DNA of 64,000 nt from Mucilaginibacter lappiensis (GTDB lineage Bacteria; Bacteroidota; Bacteroidia; Sphingobacteriales; Sphingobacteriaceae). The stretch's first letter is position 1. The number at the start of each line of letters is the position of its first letter. Position numbers and translations under genes: made by a program. The DNA lies in NCBI RefSeq assembly GCF_900155965.1, contig NZ_FTMG01000003.1, forward strand, positions 124,001-188,000, given 5' to 3'. This document shows positions 1 through 9,257 of this stretch, piece after piece. The notes beneath the pieces are model-generated. The model did no database searches. It was given only the letters and a program-made list of their open reading frames with translations, and was not told the DNA's origin.

Positions 1-2916
1 TCTACCAGCAACCAGTGGTAATTTATAAGTTGGCACATATTCGTTGTCGGCAAATTTGATAATAGTCTGAAAGTCTGCTTCTTTTACGGCATGGTTAAAT
101 CTAACCGTATTCCACATATCATTACCATTTTCAATCGGGGTGTTGGTACTTAAGCTTACGGCCTGCACGCCATTTACCGTCAATAACTGCCTCTTTAAAT
201 AATCCAGTTTGTTAAGGAGTGTAGTATCAATCCGGAAAGGGACATTGATAACAGCATCTTTATCAAAGCCTAAGGGTTGATCCATAAAATAATTCATTTG
301 CTTTACAATGATGAGCGTTCCGATGATGAGCACCTGTGCAATAATGAATTGAAACACAACCAATCCCCTTCTTAATGAAATCCCCTTTGCATTTGATGTG
401 AGTTTACTCTTTAAAGCATTAACCGGATTGAAACGTGATAAAACAAGAGAAGGATAAAAACCGGCGAATGCGGTTACAACAATGGTTACAATTAAAAGAA
501 ATAAAATAATTGCGGGATTGTTAAATATGTTAAACGATAACGAAAGTTCTAAAAGTTGATTGATATAAGGCAATGCAAGCATGGTAATAAGGGCTGCCAA
601 TATCACAGCGCTTGCCACTATCAAAAATGTTTCAACAATGAATTGGACCTGCAATTGGGATTTACTGCTGCCCAAAACTTTTCTTACACCAACTTCCTTT
701 GCACGATTAACAGCTTGCGCGGTAGAGAGGTTTATAAAGTTTACGCAGGCAATTAACAGGATGAATGCCGCGATGAGCCACAATACATTGAGCAGTTGAT
801 GACTGATTGTTTTACTGCTGTAGTTACCTGCTTCTGCATCGTAATGTACCGCACTTATTGATTGTATAATATGACTATCCTTATTGTCGGGAGATTCCAC
901 CTTCCGGGAGTATGCTCTTAATTGCTGATTAAAATTATTGGCAGAAACATTCGGTGGCAACAAAATGTAGCAGCCAAAATTAGATACCGTTTCGACCCAA
1001 TTGGTTGATTTTGACAGGTAATCTCCGGTAAAGCCTGTTCCAAACGCCACAACCATTTTTAGCTGAAAATCTGTATTTGCAGGTACGGTAGCAAGGATGC
1101 CCGAAACTTTCAATATGTCGGTACCGTGCTCAAATATATAGCCGCCTGCTTGCAGTTTAATGGTTTTGCCTATTGCCGTTTTCCAGTCGCCGAAATATTT
1201 TTCAGCAATCTCTTTGGTAAGCAATACATTGTTCGGGTCATTTAATGAGGCATAGGAGCCTGCAAGCAAAGGGAAATCAAATATTTTAAAGAATGAAGGC
1301 CCTGCAAAAAATACGCCCCGTTGCTCTTTAAATTTTTTCTCCGCACTTCCGTTATGATCAACTATCAACACCTGATCATTTTGGCTTGCAAAAGTTGGAG
1401 CCACCTGTTCTATTTGAGGGAAAGCCGTTTTCAATCCCAGGGGCATTGGAAAAGGGAGATCTTTCCCATAAGAAATATTTGCCGATTCGGCATGATGATA
1501 TTCGGTTAACACCCGATAGATGCGATCTCTTTTGGAATGAAAACCATCAAAGCTTGTTTGATATTGGATAATGATAAAGATCACCATACAAACGGCAATA
1601 CCAACAGCTAAACCAATAACATTAATAGCGGTATAGCTTTTATTGCGCACCAGGTTGCGCCATGAGATTTTTAAATAGTTCCTAAACATATAATTGCCGT
1701 TTAATTTTTCATGAGCCCATTTTGAAAGGGTTTCACGATGCAATATTACCGGCGCAAATTGGGATTGGCTTCCCAACTTATAAGATGGGCACTCTTTTTT
1801 CAGGTGATTTTTATACTCCAGCGGGCTTTTCCCGGTCATTTGTTTAAAAATGCGATTAAAAGTGCTTTGAGAGTTGAAACCCGATTCATATGCTATGCCC
1901 AGAAGCGTAAAGTGATCAAAAGCAGGATCCTTCATTTTTCGGGACACCTCCTGTACGCGATATTCATTAATGAAATCATTGAAGCTTTTTTTAAGCGCTG
2001 TATTGATGATCCGGGATAATTCATGGGTAGTCATCTCCAGCTTTTCGGCCAATGAGTTTAGGCTTAGTTCCGGGTCCCGGTAATACAGGTTGGCTTGCAC
2101 AGCTCTCTTTAGCCAAATACCCTTTTGCTTGATTTCCGCTGGAAGCGCCGGCTTTAAAAACAAGGGAGGTTCGGTCACCATGCCATTCTCCAGCCTTAAA
2201 AAGGCTACGGCCGCTATCCAAATGGCCATTACCGCTAAAAGGAGATACAACGGATAATAAGCATGTATACTAAATTGATACTGGTAGTAAAAATAATCTA
2301 TCGCTGTAAAAGGTATCCATAAGAACCATAACAGGCCGAAACCTATTAATAAATTATGCAGCCACCGCAACTCGTACCGGTACCTATCGCCCCCATTAAA
2401 TTTCAGCCCCTGGTAAAAGCGTTCTATCTGCCTGTGAGATGCGTACAGGTAAGCGCCGACCGAAATAAACGTTAGCAATTGTAATATAGGGTTCAGCTGG
2501 TGAAAGATCGGCGTTTTATCAGTAGCTACGCCGTTTTTTATACTATCCATAACTTCCAATGCCTGGGCAGTGAATTCCAGCAACAAGGGACTAAAATGCA
2601 GCAGATCATTAGACCGGAATTTATATTCGGGCCGGGTTATTTTGAGAACATAGAAAAAGATTAACGGGCCAAATGCCAGCGAAAATTGAAGCGGCAGCCA
2701 GCTCCAATGAGAAAAACAGGATTCAAGTCCGATGTCCCTGCCTAGTACCCAAAGCAGCCACAGCACCATCGTAACCAGGGCCAAACTCAAAAAGCGATTT
2801 GCAGTCTGGTTGACTTTTTTGGCAAATCCTAATTGCAGCGCAAAAGAGAGCCCAATAAATATCGCCCCCAGGAAGGCCAGGTCATACAGGTTAATATGAA
2901 GTGTATATGTATTCAA
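1..2916 (-). CDS. Membrane AraC-type regulator fused in frame to an FtsX/MacB ABC permease (C-terminus beyond window)
   Basis: One minus-strand frame stays open for 972 codons from a TTG at 2916 to the window edge; I translated every line and found no stop. Residues 1-245 carry about seven hydrophobic segments, 265-372 form an AraC-type helix-turn-helix (GFNSQSTFNRIFKQMTGKSP is the second helix unit), and 373-409 are a linker. Residues 410 onward match the start of Bacteroidota FtsX/MacB-like permeases (MFRNYLKISWRNLVRNKSYT), with membrane segments near 430-452, 712-730, 760-790, 798-825 and 850-872 and a periplasmic MacB-like part between the first two. An ATG at 1689 could also start a separate permease. 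Such permeases work with an ATPase in lipid, peptide or drug handling; none is visible here. The fusion may be real or due to a lost stop codon. TTG is chosen because no ATG precedes the first membrane segment. Confidence 0.8.
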   Translation of the reverse strand, partial: MNTYTLHINLYDLAFLGAIFIGLSFALQLGFAKKVNQTANRFLSLALVTMVLWLLWVLGRDIGLESCFSHWSWLPLQFSLAFGPLIFFYVLKITRPEYKFRSNDLLHFSPLLLEFTAQALEVMDSIKNGVATDKTPIFHQLNPILQLLTFISVGAYLYASHRQIERFYQGLKFNGGDRYRYELRWLHNLLIGFGLLWFLWIPFTAIDYFYYQYQFSIHAYYPLYLLLAVMAIWIAAVAFLRLENGMVTEPPLFLKPALPAEIKQKGIWLKRAVQANLYYRDPELSLNSLAEKLEMTTHELSRIINTALKKSFNDFINEYRVQEVSRKMKDPAFDHFTLLGIAYESGFNSQSTFNRIFKQMTGKSPLEYKNHLKKECPSYKLGSQSQFAPVILHRETLSKWAHEKLNGNYMFRNYLKISWRNLVRNKSYTAINVIGLAVGIAVCMVIFIIIQYQTSFDGFHSKRDRIYRVLTEYHHAESANISYGKDLPFPMPLGLKTAFPQIEQVAPTFASQNDQVLIVDHNGSAEKKFKEQRGVFFAGPSFFKIFDFPLLAGSYASLNDPNNVLLTKEIAEKYFGDWKTAIGKTIKLQAGGYIFEHGTDILKVSGILATVPANTDFQLKMVVAFGTGFTGDYLSKSTNWVETVSNFGCYILLPPNVSANNFNQQLRAYSRKVESPDNKDSHIIQSISAVHYDAEAGNYSSKTISHQLLNVLWLIAAFILLIACVNFINLSTAQAVNRAKEVGVRKVLGSSKSQLQVQFIVETFLIVASAVILAALITMLALPYINQLLELSLSFNIFNNPAIILFLLIVTIVVTAFAGFYPSLVLSRFNPVNALKSKLTSNAKGISLRRGLVVFQFIIAQVLIIGTLIIVKQMNYFMDQPLGFDKDAVINVPFRIDTTLLNKLDYLKRQLLTVNGVQAVSLSTNTPIENGNDMWNTVRFNHAVKEADFQTIIKFADNEYVPTYKLPLVAGR

Positions 2917-3068
2917 GTAAATTAAATAACGCAATCACTGTTCCAAGTTACTAATTTACTGATAGATAGAAAATTACATTTTATTTAAACTGATTCCTGT
3001 AACGAAACCGGACATTGACCCGTTCGGTTTTGACTTGCACAGGAGCCCCAATGAACTAATGAATAAAT

Positions 3069-4259
3069 TTAGTCCCCTGGTTCGTAATCTACCGGTAGCA
3101 GATCGGCCAGTTTGGCTTTGGACCACGTACCTTCATAAAGCGGACTTGGGTTTGATATCACAATACCGTTCATATCAAATAAAATATAGGCACTGGAAAG
3201 GCTTACAATGCTGGTTTCAAAGTTACCCATATCCAGCGGTCGGTAAACATCTCTAAACTCCGTAGTTTCTTCCTTTTTGGTGTATACAACGTATAACAGA
3301 TGCGGAAATACAACAGCATATATACCTTTTTCTTGTGTTTTACGCAATATTTCGATGGATTGATAAGGAGTACGGACCAGGTTTTCCCTGTTCCATTTGG
3401 TAAGGTTGCTGATCCTATACCAATTGTTTAACGAATCGCGGTTGGGGGCTATATCCTTGTATCTTTTGATCTTTTGCAGTATCAGGCCTTCTTCCGGACG
3501 TTCCCGGTTCAGCATACGCGTAAAATCATGCGCCTCAAAACCTTCTTCCTTCAGCTTATCTTTATATAACGACCGGTAAAAATGTTGCGCCGAACCATAA
3601 TAAGCCTGTTCGCGCTTCAGTTTCCAGGCCCTTTTTTGCTCTGCCGAACCAGGTAGTTCTTCAAACAGGGCTTTGCCTGCATATTGTATGGTGTGCTCAA
3701 TGGCATCGCTCACAAAGTTTTTAAGCAGGAATTTAGTGCGATATCCCAATGCGTGGTTCTCTACCACCAGAAATTCATCACCAGAAGCTTCCAGCTGCTG
3801 TTTGTTGCGGTGATAGATCAAATTAAGGATGTGCGGATTAACCACCCGGCAAAGCTTGGAGTTTTCGGTAGTACCAATAAACTCGCGCCTAAACTGTTCA
3901 TAGTTCTTTTTCCAGTCGGCCGCGCTGCTGATCACTACTTCGCGCAGCATCAGTACTTTTTGAGTAAGTTCGATATGGAGTTTCAGCGGTGCGCCGCTAA
4001 CCTGTATAGTTTGCGAGAAGTCTTCATACCCAACGGTAGTAACCACCAGCTCATACTGCCCGGGTTTAACACCACCAAGGGTAAATGAACCATCATCAGA
4101 GGTTACCGTACCATAGGTTGCGTTACTTAAAAACACGCTGGCTCTGGATACCGGATTTTTGCCATTGGCATTAACAATAGTACCGGTAATAGTAGTATTT
4201 TGAGCAATTACTACAAACGGGCACACTATAAAAAGAAGAATGATCCAATAAGGCCGCAT
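3069..4259 (-). CDS. Secreted protein with carboxypeptidase regulatory-like domain
   Basis: The 396-residue product begins MRPYWIILLFIVCPFVVIAQ, a clear signal peptide; an in-frame start at 4280 adds seven residues. Residues about 22-105 form a carboxypeptidase-D-regulatory-like beta-sandwich (ITGTIVNANGKNPVSRASV, then DGSFTLGGVKPGQYEL), the domain usually at the N-terminus of SusC/TonB receptors. The rest is charged and mostly helical, and no plug or barrel follows. Proteins of this plan are common in Bacteroidota and have no assigned activity; a periplasmic or outer-membrane role is inferred. It lies 150 bp upstream of the AraC-FtsX gene on the same strand. Confidence 0.75.
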   Translation of the reverse strand: MRPYWIILLFIVCPFVVIAQNTTITGTIVNANGKNPVSRASVFLSNATYGTVTSDDGSFTLGGVKPGQYELVVTTVGYEDFSQTIQVSGAPLKLHIELTQKVLMLREVVISSAADWKKNYEQFRREFIGTTENSKLCRVVNPHILNLIYHRNKQQLEASGDEFLVVENHALGYRTKFLLKNFVSDAIEHTIQYAGKALFEELPGSAEQKRAWKLKREQAYYGSAQHFYRSLYKDKLKEEGFEAHDFTRMLNRERPEEGLILQKIKRYKDIAPNRDSLNNWYRISNLTKWNRENLVRTPYQSIEILRKTQEKGIYAVVFPHLLYVVYTKKEETTEFRDVYRPLDMGNFETSIVSLSSAYILFDMNGIVISNPSPLYEGTWSKAKLADLLPVDYEPGD

Positions 4260-4436
4260 TAATATTAATAAGGGATACAATTTTTTTCCAAGATACTAAA
4301 AAACGTATTTTTTATGAACGCTTGATGAAATTGCACGGTATTTATTTATTGATACAATAAAGTTACAATGGGTATTGATGTGATAGTGCTTTTTTACTTG
4401 ACCGGATCTTATGTTACTCATCAGATTTATTCCTTA

Positions 4437-5120
4437 TCAATCCCTCCACAAGTACGGAAAAAGCAATAGCGCAGTGGTGATTACGATGGCATTAATGGCG
4501 AACAAAACGCCTATATTACCCAAGCTCAGGCTCCTGTCTATCCCATCCATCGCGTTTTTACTCAGGCGGATAAGTACCAGTATCACCGGTATGATAACCG
4601 GGAAGCTCAGGATAGCCATCAGCGTTCCATTATTACCCGCTTTGGAGGCAATAGCCGATATCATGGTAAACACGGTAGAGAAACTCAGGCTGCCCAGCAA
4701 CACCGTTAAAAAGTAAAACAAAGGATCGCCAAGGGTATTGGTAAAAAACACCATATACACCAATAAGGCCAGTATACTTAACAAGGCCATCAGCAAAACA
4801 TTGTATATGGTTTTTGACAGGATAATAGCTTGCGGACTGGCTATAGAATAATAATAAAGCAAACGGCTTTTGCTCTCCTGCATAAAGCTTTTGGCAATAG
4901 CATTAACCGAGGCAAACAGCATAATGATCCAGAACAGTACATTCCACACCACTTTATAACCATTGCTGCCGCTAAAACCCGGGGTAAGGTTAAACGAGAT
5001 ATAGCAAATGAATACCGTTGATACTACGTATAACAAAACACCATTAAAAGCATATTTTGACCGCCATTCAAGCAAAATTTCTTTTTTAAGCAGATGCCAG
5101 GTTTCGTTAACGAGTTTCAT
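4437..5120 (-). CDS. ccmB: Heme exporter subunit CcmB
   Basis: The 227-residue product has six predicted membrane segments and matches the CcmB family in length (about 220). It opens with MKLVNETWHLLKKEILLEWR, a cytosolic helix typical of Bacteroidota CcmB, followed by a long first hydrophobic helix and a GPL-like LLGSLSFSTVFTMISAIAS region. CcmB is the membrane subunit of the CcmAB transporter needed for cytochrome c maturation. An ORF start at 5147 would add nine residues, but 5120 fits the family better. No ccmA or ccmC lies beside it here, so the transporter is encoded in pieces. Confidence 0.85.
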   Translation of the reverse strand: MKLVNETWHLLKKEILLEWRSKYAFNGVLLYVVSTVFICYISFNLTPGFSGSNGYKVVWNVLFWIIMLFASVNAIAKSFMQESKSRLLYYYSIASPQAIILSKTIYNVLLMALLSILALLVYMVFFTNTLGDPLFYFLTVLLGSLSFSTVFTMISAIASKAGNNGTLMAILSFPVIIPVILVLIRLSKNAMDGIDRSLSLGNIGVLFAINAIVITTALLLFPYLWRD

Positions 5121-5184
5121 GGCGTCAAAGGTAATTATTTGGTTCATTTGTTCATTGGTTTATTGATTCATTGGTTTTGCAGGC

Positions 5185-5275
5185 TGAAGCCCCACCCTCT
5201 CCTTTGGAGAAGGTTCTAAAATACCTTTCTTGAAGTCTCCCCCTTTGGGGGAGATTTAGAGGGGGTTCCTCTTAC
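5185..5275. repeat. Intergenic inverted repeat, CTCC/GGAG family
   Basis: The stretch between ccmB and the alkyltransferase holds complementary CT-rich and GA-rich arms (CCCTCTCCTTTGGAGAAGG; CTCCCCCTTTGGGGGAG). Related copies lie at 18695-18775 and 23535-23576. It contains no ORF and could fold in RNA. Confidence 0.6.
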
Positions 5276-5342
5276 CTTGCAATGACGTGTTTTTTATGAG
5301 ATAGTCTTGACGCATACATTTGCTCAATTCCACCGATTGCCT

Positions 5343-5350
5343 TAAATTTG
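5343..5350 (+). promoter_or_regulatory. Predicted -7 element upstream of alkyltransferase
   Basis: TAAATTTG matches the Bacteroidota -7 consensus TAnnTTTG. A TTTG lies about 20 bp upstream at the expected -33 position, and the start codon is 57 bp downstream. Confidence 0.45.
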
Positions 5351-5406
5351 AAAAGAGATCGCATTGTCACCGGCAATCTATTATCAACCTGTAAAAATTA
5401 AAATTC

Positions 5407-5892
5407 ATGCCCCTTGCTTATTGTAATACCCCGCTTGGCATCACCCGTATTATTGAAGAGGATGGTTTTATCGCCTCCATATCGGCGAGGGATGAGGAAT
5501 ATGAAATTACACCGGCTCCTACCCCATTGCTGCAAATGGCCATTGACCAATTGGATGAGTATTTTAAGGGCGAGCGTAAGGAATTTGATCTGCCACTGAA
5601 ACAAGCAGGGACATCTTTTCAGCAGCAGGTTTGGGATGAATTACTGCAAATAAAATATGGACGCACCATAAGCTATGCCCAGCAATCAAACCAGATGAAT
5701 AGCCCATTAGCTATAAGGGCCATAGCATCGGCAAATGGTAAAAATGATTTGTGGATAGTAGTACCGTGCCACCGGGTTATTGGCTCTGATGGTAGCCTTA
5801 CCGGTTATGCAGGTGGTCTTTGGCGCAAGAAATGGCTATTGGAACACGAAGCCAAAGTGATGGGTATAGGCCAAACCAGGCTCGATTTTTAG
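5407..5892 (+). CDS. ogt: Methylated-DNA--protein-cysteine methyltransferase
   Basis: The 161-residue protein has the full O6-alkylguanine-DNA alkyltransferase plan. A variable N-terminal domain is followed by FQQQVWDELLQIKYGRTISY and the active-site motif IVVPCHRVIG, with the acceptor cysteine at residue 121, then GYAGGLWRKKWLLEHE. The enzyme transfers alkyl groups from O6-alkylguanine to its own cysteine and is used once. No AraC/Ada domain is attached, so it is the Ogt type. It stands alone, convergent with the signalling operon, four bases from the end of the hybrid kinase gene. Confidence 0.93.
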   Translation: MPLAYCNTPLGITRIIEEDGFIASISARDEEYEITPAPTPLLQMAIDQLDEYFKGERKEFDLPLKQAGTSFQQQVWDELLQIKYGRTISYAQQSNQMNSPLAIRAIASANGKNDLWIVVPCHRVIGSDGSLTGYAGGLWRKKWLLEHEAKVMGIGQTRLDF

Positions 5893-5895
5893 CAC

Positions 5896-7824
5896 TTATG
5901 CCTCAACTTTTAGCAACTGACTCATTTTTTCGTGTAGTTGGTACGGCTGAAATGGTTTTGCCAATACATCATTCATACCCGCGGTAAGGGCCTGTTCCTG
6001 CTCGTGCCCAAATGAAGATGCCGAAAGCGATATGATAGGTACGCTCCTTTTAGGTTCTTCAAAGTCAACACGTATAGTGCGGGCCGTTTCATAGCCATTC
6101 ATTTCGGGCATATGGGTGTCCATTAAAATAAGATCGTATCTTTTGGTCTTCAGCTTCTCGATCAACTTGCGCCCGTTATCAACCATTTCAACTTCTACAT
6201 TCCAATCCTTGAGCATTTTTGATAACATAAACTGGTTCACCATATTATCTTCGGCCACCAAAACACATACGTTGTTAAAAGGACTCAATACCCTATCTGG
6301 TTTATTACTCACTTTTTCAACGGGTTTAGCCGCTATGGTATGCCAGTTTATAAAGTTAAAAGTACTTCCCTTGCCTAACTGACTGCTCACCGTAAGCTCT
6401 CCGCCTTTTAACTCAGCCAGTTTTTTCACAATGGTTAGCCCAAGGCCGGTACCACCGTACCTGCTTACCGTATCCTCCTCGGCTTGTTCAAATGACTCAA
6501 AAATTTTGCTCAATCTATCAGCCGGAATCCCTATTCCGGAGTCCTCAACGCTATACTTCAGCTTCACCTTATCACCGTGTTTTTGTAGCACCGATACTTT
6601 AAGCTTTACATATCCACGCTCGGTAAACTTGATAGCATTACTCAGCAGGTTCATTAATATCTGGTTAAGGCGCAGCGAATCAACCATCAGATTTTCCGGT
6701 ACATTATCCTCTATTTCCAGTATAAATTCGATATTGCTTTCGTCGGCCCGGAATTTGAGCAGATCAAAAACCGCTTTGATGATCTCATGTACATTATTTG
6801 GCGTACGCACAATGTTAAACTTGCCCGCTTCCATTTTGGATATATCCAGCACATCGTTGATAACACCCAGTAACGATTTTGATGAAGTTTCTAACAAATT
6901 AAGCATGTTTTTTTGCTGCTCATTTAAATCGGTGCGCAACAACAAACTGGTTATACCAATAATGCCGTTAACTGGTGTACGCAACTCATGGCTCATATTG
7001 GCTAAAAAAGTTTCTTTTACCTTTTTGCTGTACTCTGCATTCTCTTTCGACTTGATCAGCTGCTCCTGGTAGCTCTTTTGCGGAGAGATGTCGCTGATGT
7101 TTAAAAAGATGGTTTTATTGTGGTAGGATGCGCGGCACTCCACCCATATCACCCGTTTATCAAAGGTTTCAAACTGCAATTCAAAAACGGCAAAGTTCAG
7201 GTTATCCTTAATAATTTCGCCCAGTTTTTTACGAAACAGTGTTTGCTGGTTTTCAACCGCAAGGCTAACGATTCCTTTCCCCATCAATTCGGTCGATTTA
7301 AAACCCATAATGGTTTCAACCGCGGGATTAATATTACTGATACGAAGATTTTGCGCATCGACCGAACAAATAATATCGGCAGAGTTTTTTACAACTATCG
7401 CAAAGTTCTGCAATTCTTCGTTCTTTAACCTGATCTCGGCCTGGGTGCGTGCCAGGTGCACAAATGAATCAACTTTGGCTGATGTAATGTATGGGTCAAG
7501 AGGTTTATACAAATAATCAATAGCGCCGGTACCCAACCCTTTTACCGCATATTTAGTCTCTTTGGATATGGCGGTTACAAATATCACCATAATATCCCGC
7601 GTTCGCGGATTTGATTTGAGCATTTCAACCAGCTCAAAACCATCCATCTCGGGCATCTGCACATCAATAAGGGCAATAGCAATGTGCGTGTCCCAGGCAA
7701 TTTTCAGGGCCTCATTGGGCGATGTTGTAGAAAATATACGAATATCATCGCGCTTTAATAATGCTTCAAGCGCAACAATATTTTCTTCTCTATCATCAAC
7801 AATAAGAATATTAACGGGACTCAT
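5896..7824 (-). CDS. Hybrid histidine kinase: REC-PAS-HisKA-HATPase-REC
   Basis: The 642-residue protein has no membrane segment. An N-terminal receiver (phosphoacceptor D54 in ALIDVQMPEMDG) is followed by a PAS domain (about 140-255), HisKA with H279 in NMSHELRTP, an HATPase domain with NLLSNAIKF, DSGIGIP and GGTGLGL, and a C-terminal receiver (LILMDTHMPEMNGYE). It is the last gene of a four-gene minus-strand operon and starts 21 bp after cheB. An N-terminal receiver suggests it takes phosphate from another kinase, plausibly the CHASE3 kinase at the operon head; that link is inferred. Confidence 0.92.
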   Translation of the reverse strand: MSPVNILIVDDREENIVALEALLKRDDIRIFSTTSPNEALKIAWDTHIAIALIDVQMPEMDGFELVEMLKSNPRTRDIMVIFVTAISKETKYAVKGLGTGAIDYLYKPLDPYITSAKVDSFVHLARTQAEIRLKNEELQNFAIVVKNSADIICSVDAQNLRISNINPAVETIMGFKSTELMGKGIVSLAVENQQTLFRKKLGEIIKDNLNFAVFELQFETFDKRVIWVECRASYHNKTIFLNISDISPQKSYQEQLIKSKENAEYSKKVKETFLANMSHELRTPVNGIIGITSLLLRTDLNEQQKNMLNLLETSSKSLLGVINDVLDISKMEAGKFNIVRTPNNVHEIIKAVFDLLKFRADESNIEFILEIEDNVPENLMVDSLRLNQILMNLLSNAIKFTERGYVKLKVSVLQKHGDKVKLKYSVEDSGIGIPADRLSKIFESFEQAEEDTVSRYGGTGLGLTIVKKLAELKGGELTVSSQLGKGSTFNFINWHTIAAKPVEKVSNKPDRVLSPFNNVCVLVAEDNMVNQFMLSKMLKDWNVEVEMVDNGRKLIEKLKTKRYDLILMDTHMPEMNGYETARTIRVDFEEPKRSVPIISLSASSFGHEQEQALTAGMNDVLAKPFQPYQLHEKMSQLLKVEA

Positions 7825-7845
7825 TTTGATGCTAATGTAAGTGAA

Positions 7846-8436
7846 TTACTGTGTATGTAAAAGTTTAAATATCTCATCTGTACGTAATATATAACCGGCC
7901 GCTCCATTGTTAATAGCCGCCGCTGGCATTTCATCCATTTCAGCATCCTCTGGATGCTGGGCTATGGTAACGGCCCCGCTGTTTTTTAATTTAAGCATCC
8001 CTTCGGCACCATCCTGGTTTGCGCCCGATAATAAAATGGCCATGCAGCGTTCCTGGTAAACCTCGGCGGCACATTCAAAGGTTACATCAATTGACGGCTT
8101 CGAATACCACACTGCCTCTGATACATCTAAACTAAAATACCCACCCTTTTCTATCAGGGTGTGGTAATTGGCCGGTGCTATATAAATCGTATTTTTTTCA
8201 AGAACATCTTTATCTTCAATTTCGCGGAGTGACATTCTGCTGTTCTCTGCAAAAAGTTTCGCTATTTCACTAAAAAAGTTCCGTTTACGGTGAATAACAA
8301 TGATCACGATTTTACCCAGATCGGCAGGAAGTAATTTTACCATCTGGAACAAAAGTTTAAACGACCCGGCAGAACCACCCAGTAACAATAATTCGGTAGT
8401 GCGCCAGCGTTCGAGTAAATTTTTATCAGGTCCCAA
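7846..8436 (-). CDS. CheB-type protein-glutamate methylesterase domain, no receiver
   Basis: The 196 residues cover only the CheB catalytic domain. The triad is recognisable: S22 in GGSAGS, H49 in IVIHRKR and D142 in LSGANQDGAEGM. The usual N-terminal receiver is missing, so control by phosphorylation must differ from classic CheB. It overlaps the 3' end of cheR by 11 bp, which implies translational coupling. No chemoreceptor, CheA or CheW is present, so the methylation target is unknown. Confidence 0.9.
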   Translation of the reverse strand: MGPDKNLLERWRTTELLLLGGSAGSFKLLFQMVKLLPADLGKIVIIVIHRKRNFFSEIAKLFAENSRMSLREIEDKDVLEKNTIYIAPANYHTLIEKGGYFSLDVSEAVWYSKPSIDVTFECAAEVYQERCMAILLSGANQDGAEGMLKLKNSGAVTIAQHPEDAEMDEMPAAAINNGAAGYILRTDEIFKLLHTQ

Positions 8437-9256
8437 TTTTTTGATAAATATTTTCCTGGTGATTGATCACCTTGAACTTTCGTTTAAAAGCATCAGACCG
8501 TATGGTTTCTTTACTGCCTAAGCATAAATAACCTAACGGGCACAGGCTTTTATAAAACAATTCTAATATCCGTTCCTGTAGTTCTGTTTCAAAATAAATA
8601 AAAACATTGCGGCAGCTGATGAGTTGAAACTCGTTAAAAACATCGTCGGACACTAAATTGTGTACCGAAAACAAGGTATTCTGTTTCAGCTCATTATGTA
8701 CCGACGCCGCATCATACAAAATAGTAAAATTATCTGATATGGAGCCTTTTAAGCCCGTAAACTGATAATTTTCGGCATAACTTTTTATACTGCGTAAACT
8801 ATATATCCCTTTACGGGCCTCCCTCAGCACTTCGGTATTGATATCGGTACCGTAGATGAATGATTTATTGCTGAGTCCTGCCTCGCGCAGTAATATGGCC
8901 AGGGAGTAAACCTCCTCGCCTGTAGAGCAGCCCGCACACCATATTTTGGCGTGCTGGTAGGTTGACAGGTAAGGTATTACCTGTAAATTCAACGCTTTAT
9001 AAAACGACGGGTCACGAAACATTTCGGTAACGTTCACCGTAATTTCCTCTAAAAAATATTGAAAAAAATGCTGATCGTTAACCAGGGTGTGTTTCAGATC
9101 ATAAAACTCCATTTTTTTCAATTGCATTATCCTAACTACCCGCCTTTTTAACGAGGCTTTGGTATAACCAGAAAAATCAAACCCATGCACTCTTCTTACC
9201 AGGTCAATCAGTTCGGTTATTTGGGTGGATGTTATAATAATGGAAGTATCACTCAT
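8426..9256 (-). CDS. CheR-type protein-glutamate O-methyltransferase
   Basis: The 276-residue protein has the CheR plan: an N-terminal helical domain (GFDFSGYTKASLKRRVVRIM), then a methyltransferase fold with the SAM-binding motif WCAGCSTGEEVYSLAILL and the later LISCRNVFIYF strand. It would methylate glutamates on a partner protein using SAM. It begins one base after the upstream kinase gene and overlaps cheB. Pairing CheR/CheB with hybrid kinases rather than chemoreceptors is seen in many non-motile lineages. Confidence 0.92.
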   Translation of the reverse strand: MSDTSIIITSTQITELIDLVRRVHGFDFSGYTKASLKRRVVRIMQLKKMEFYDLKHTLVNDQHFFQYFLEEITVNVTEMFRDPSFYKALNLQVIPYLSTYQHAKIWCAGCSTGEEVYSLAILLREAGLSNKSFIYGTDINTEVLREARKGIYSLRSIKSYAENYQFTGLKGSISDNFTILYDAASVHNELKQNTLFSVHNLVSDDVFNEFQLISCRNVFIYFETELQERILELFYKSLCPLGYLCLGSKETIRSDAFKRKFKVINHQENIYQKIGT

Positions 9257-9257
9257 A

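Noticed and set aside
6431..7072. 213-codon plus-strand ORF antisense to the REC-PAS kinase
   Set aside because: Shadow of the HisKA/HATPase coding strand.
7846..9256. A chemotaxis operon
   Set aside because: Only CheR and CheB domains are present; no receptor, CheA, CheW or CheY is seen and CheB has no receiver.
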